DNA of 14,378 nt from NCBI GenBank assembly GCA_017610245.1, contig JAFCCK010000007.1:1-14378 (forward strand), in the 5' to 3' direction. This DNA comes from Candidatus Iainarchaeum sp. (GTDB lineage: Archaea > Iainarchaeota > Iainarchaeia > Iainarchaeales > GCA-2688035). Both the position numbers and the translations under genes were made by a program. This document shows positions 13,607-14,378 of this stretch, one piece after another (within the stretch, counting starts at the first letter, position 1; each line of letters begins with the position of its first letter). The notes under the pieces are model-generated. The model made no database searches. It was not told the DNA's origin and saw only the letters and a program-made list of their open reading frames with translations.

Positions 13607-13900
13607 ATTTTTCACAAAATCCACAAAATTGCTGGCGAAGGTGAAATCCTTGCTGTTGCAGATAAGGAGCTCGTTGGAAAAACTTTGAAGGGAAATGGAA
13701 TTGAGTTTGAAGTGAAAGAGCAGTTCTATAAGGGAGCGGCTATTTCAAAAGAGGAGTTGAAAAAAATTTTGCATGAATTCAATAACATCAATATAGTTGG
13801 AAACAAGGCAGTTGCTGTAGCATTGGAGGAAAAGCTGGCGAGCGGCGAGCAGGTTATTGAAATCCAGGGAGTAAAGCATTTGCAGATAATGGTGGTGTAA
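13607..13900 (+). CDS. DUF424 family protein, apparent ATT start codon
   Basis: This 97-residue archaeal protein is of DUF424, whose function is unknown. Its place between two initiation factors suggests a role in translation or RNA handling. The conserved N-terminal block (HKIHKIAGEGEILAVADKEL then VGKTL), the FYKGAAIS motif and the INIVGNKAV...IQGVKHLQ end all match the family, but no normal start codon precedes them. The aIF2-beta TAG is the first stop upstream in the same frame. The first standard start, TTG 13685, would remove 26 conserved residues. ATT 13607 sits 4 nt after GGGGGAGGG and gives the usual family length, so initiation at ATT (as in bacterial infC) is proposed. Its TAA overlaps the aIF1A ATG by one base. 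Confidence 0.82.
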   Translation: MFHKIHKIAGEGEILAVADKELVGKTLKGNGIEFEVKEQFYKGAAISKEELKKILHEFNNINIVGNKAVAVALEEKLASGEQVIEIQGVKHLQIMVV

Positions 13901-14220
13901 TGGCAAGGAAGAGAAACAATGAAGGGGAGGAAGGCATTGGGAGAGTGCGCTTCCCCAAGGAGAAGGAGGGGGAGATGTTCGGCATAGTGCAGCAACTGCA
14001 CGGCTCCAATCAGATAAAGGTTTTATGCCAGGACGGCAAGGAAAGGATGTGCAGAATTCCTGGGAAAATGAGGAAAAGGGTTTGGATGCGCCAGAATGAT
14101 TTAGTGATAATTAAGCTATGGGACTTCCAGCCGAGCAAGGCAGACATTGCTTGGCGCTACTTGGGAAACCAAGTTGAGTGGCTGAAGAGAAAGGGCTACT
14201 TGCGCGACTTGCCTATTTAG
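13900..14220 (+). CDS. Translation initiation factor aIF1A
   Basis: This 106-residue OB-fold factor binds the A site of the small ribosomal subunit and assists start-codon selection. The sequence EMFGIVQQLHGSNQIKVLCQ then DGKERMCRIPGKMRKRVW and NDLVIIKLWDFQPSKADIAW is typical of eIF1A/aIF1A. A basic N-terminal tail (MARKRNNEGEEG) and a C-terminal helix (VEWLKRKGYL) complete it. The ATG overlaps the DUF424 stop (TAATG), and GGTGG stands just upstream, so it is translationally coupled as the third gene of the cluster. Confidence 0.96.
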   Translation: MARKRNNEGEEGIGRVRFPKEKEGEMFGIVQQLHGSNQIKVLCQDGKERMCRIPGKMRKRVWMRQNDLVIIKLWDFQPSKADIAWRYLGNQVEWLKRKGYLRDLPI

Positions 14221-14269
14221 GTTTTCTAGTTCTAAGCATATTTAGCTTTTTGCCTAAACAAAAAAAGCA

Positions 14270-14281
14270 GTATTTAAATAC
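14270..14281 (+). promoter_or_regulatory. TATA box within a perfect palindrome
   Basis: GTATTTAAATAC is a 12-bp palindrome and a good TATA box. Transcription would start near 14302, right before the AGGTGATG ribosome site of the following gene. Confidence 0.5.
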
Positions 14282-14312
14282 CAGTATGCATAATAGTTTC
14301 AGGTGATGTTTA

Positions 14313-14378
14313 ATGGATTCAAGGATGAAGCTTTTTAGTGTGCTTGCATTGCTTGGACTGCTCATGGTTGCCTTGTAT
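14313..14378 (+). CDS. Start of a probable exported or membrane protein (truncated)
   Basis: Only the first 22 codons lie in the window. MDSRMK followed by LFSVLALLGLLMVALY looks like a signal peptide or first transmembrane helix. AGGTGATG (14301-14308) is a good Shine-Dalgarno 4-6 nt before the ATG, and a TATA box stands at the right distance. No family can be named. Confidence 0.65.
   Translation, partial: MDSRMKLFSVLALLGLLMVALY

Noticed and set aside
13592..13900. Read-through fusion of aIF2-beta and DUF424 across TAG
   Set aside because: Both are in the same frame, but a strong Shine-Dalgarno directly follows the stop and both families are normally separate proteins, so re-initiation is simpler.
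13685..13900. Short DUF424 ORF starting at TTG 13685
   Set aside because: It would delete the conserved N-terminal 26 residues and has no ribosome site.
14260..14290. Palindrome GTATTTAAATAC as a regulator operator
   Set aside because: TATA boxes of the form TATTTAAATA are naturally palindromic; there is no need for another explanation.

Overview
The window is archaeal. Visible support: an archaeal-type MCM helicase, aIF2-beta and aIF1A with a DUF424 gene between them, a presenilin-type intramembrane protease, a tRNA-Ser with no encoded CCA, and TATA boxes about 25 bp upstream of several start codons (leaderless transcripts). Compact genes, short gaps and many small membrane proteins would suit a DPANN-type lineage (for example Diapherotrites, Micrarchaeota or Aenigmarchaeota), but I cannot fix the taxon from this sequence alone.

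Layout: (1) 1-2250: the end of a DUF4013-like membrane protein with a nested-stem terminator, a complete 957-bp IS6/IS240-like insertion sequence (518-1474) with imperfect ends, then a Yip1-like membrane protein with its own terminator. (2) 2251-5239, plus strand: a site-2 protease with a C-terminal CBS-like region, tRNA-Ser(CGA), a UppP/BacA-type polyprenyl diphosphatase, an unrecognised 160-aa basic protein, and a HIT hydrolase whose start overlaps it. (3) 5252-8848, minus strand: methionyl-tRNA synthetase (metG) followed by a DUF362/ferredoxin protein, and upstream of them an orphan receiver-domain protein. metG carries a +1 frameshift inside its HIGH motif. (4) 8849-9162: a divergent intergenic region with a cluster of inverted repeats, including two abutting hairpins of the same unusual design. 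(5) 9163-12868: mcm, a presenilin-like protease, then on the minus strand a VTT/DedA-type membrane protein and a very basic 48-aa ORF. (6) 12869-14378: a tiny ORF with an in-frame TGA, the aIF2-beta / DUF424 / aIF1A translation-initiation cluster, and the start of a gene encoding a signal-peptide-like N-terminus.

The strongest second-look items are the twin hairpins upstream of mcm, which keep the same C/A mismatch and show paired base changes; the apparent ATT start codon of the DUF424 gene behind a strong Shine-Dalgarno; the metG frameshift; and the receiver protein with an unusually long insertion and an unknown C-terminal domain. I see no CRISPR array and no obvious multi-gene defence or biosynthetic system. 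Most of the window is core or housekeeping archaeal DNA with one IS element.
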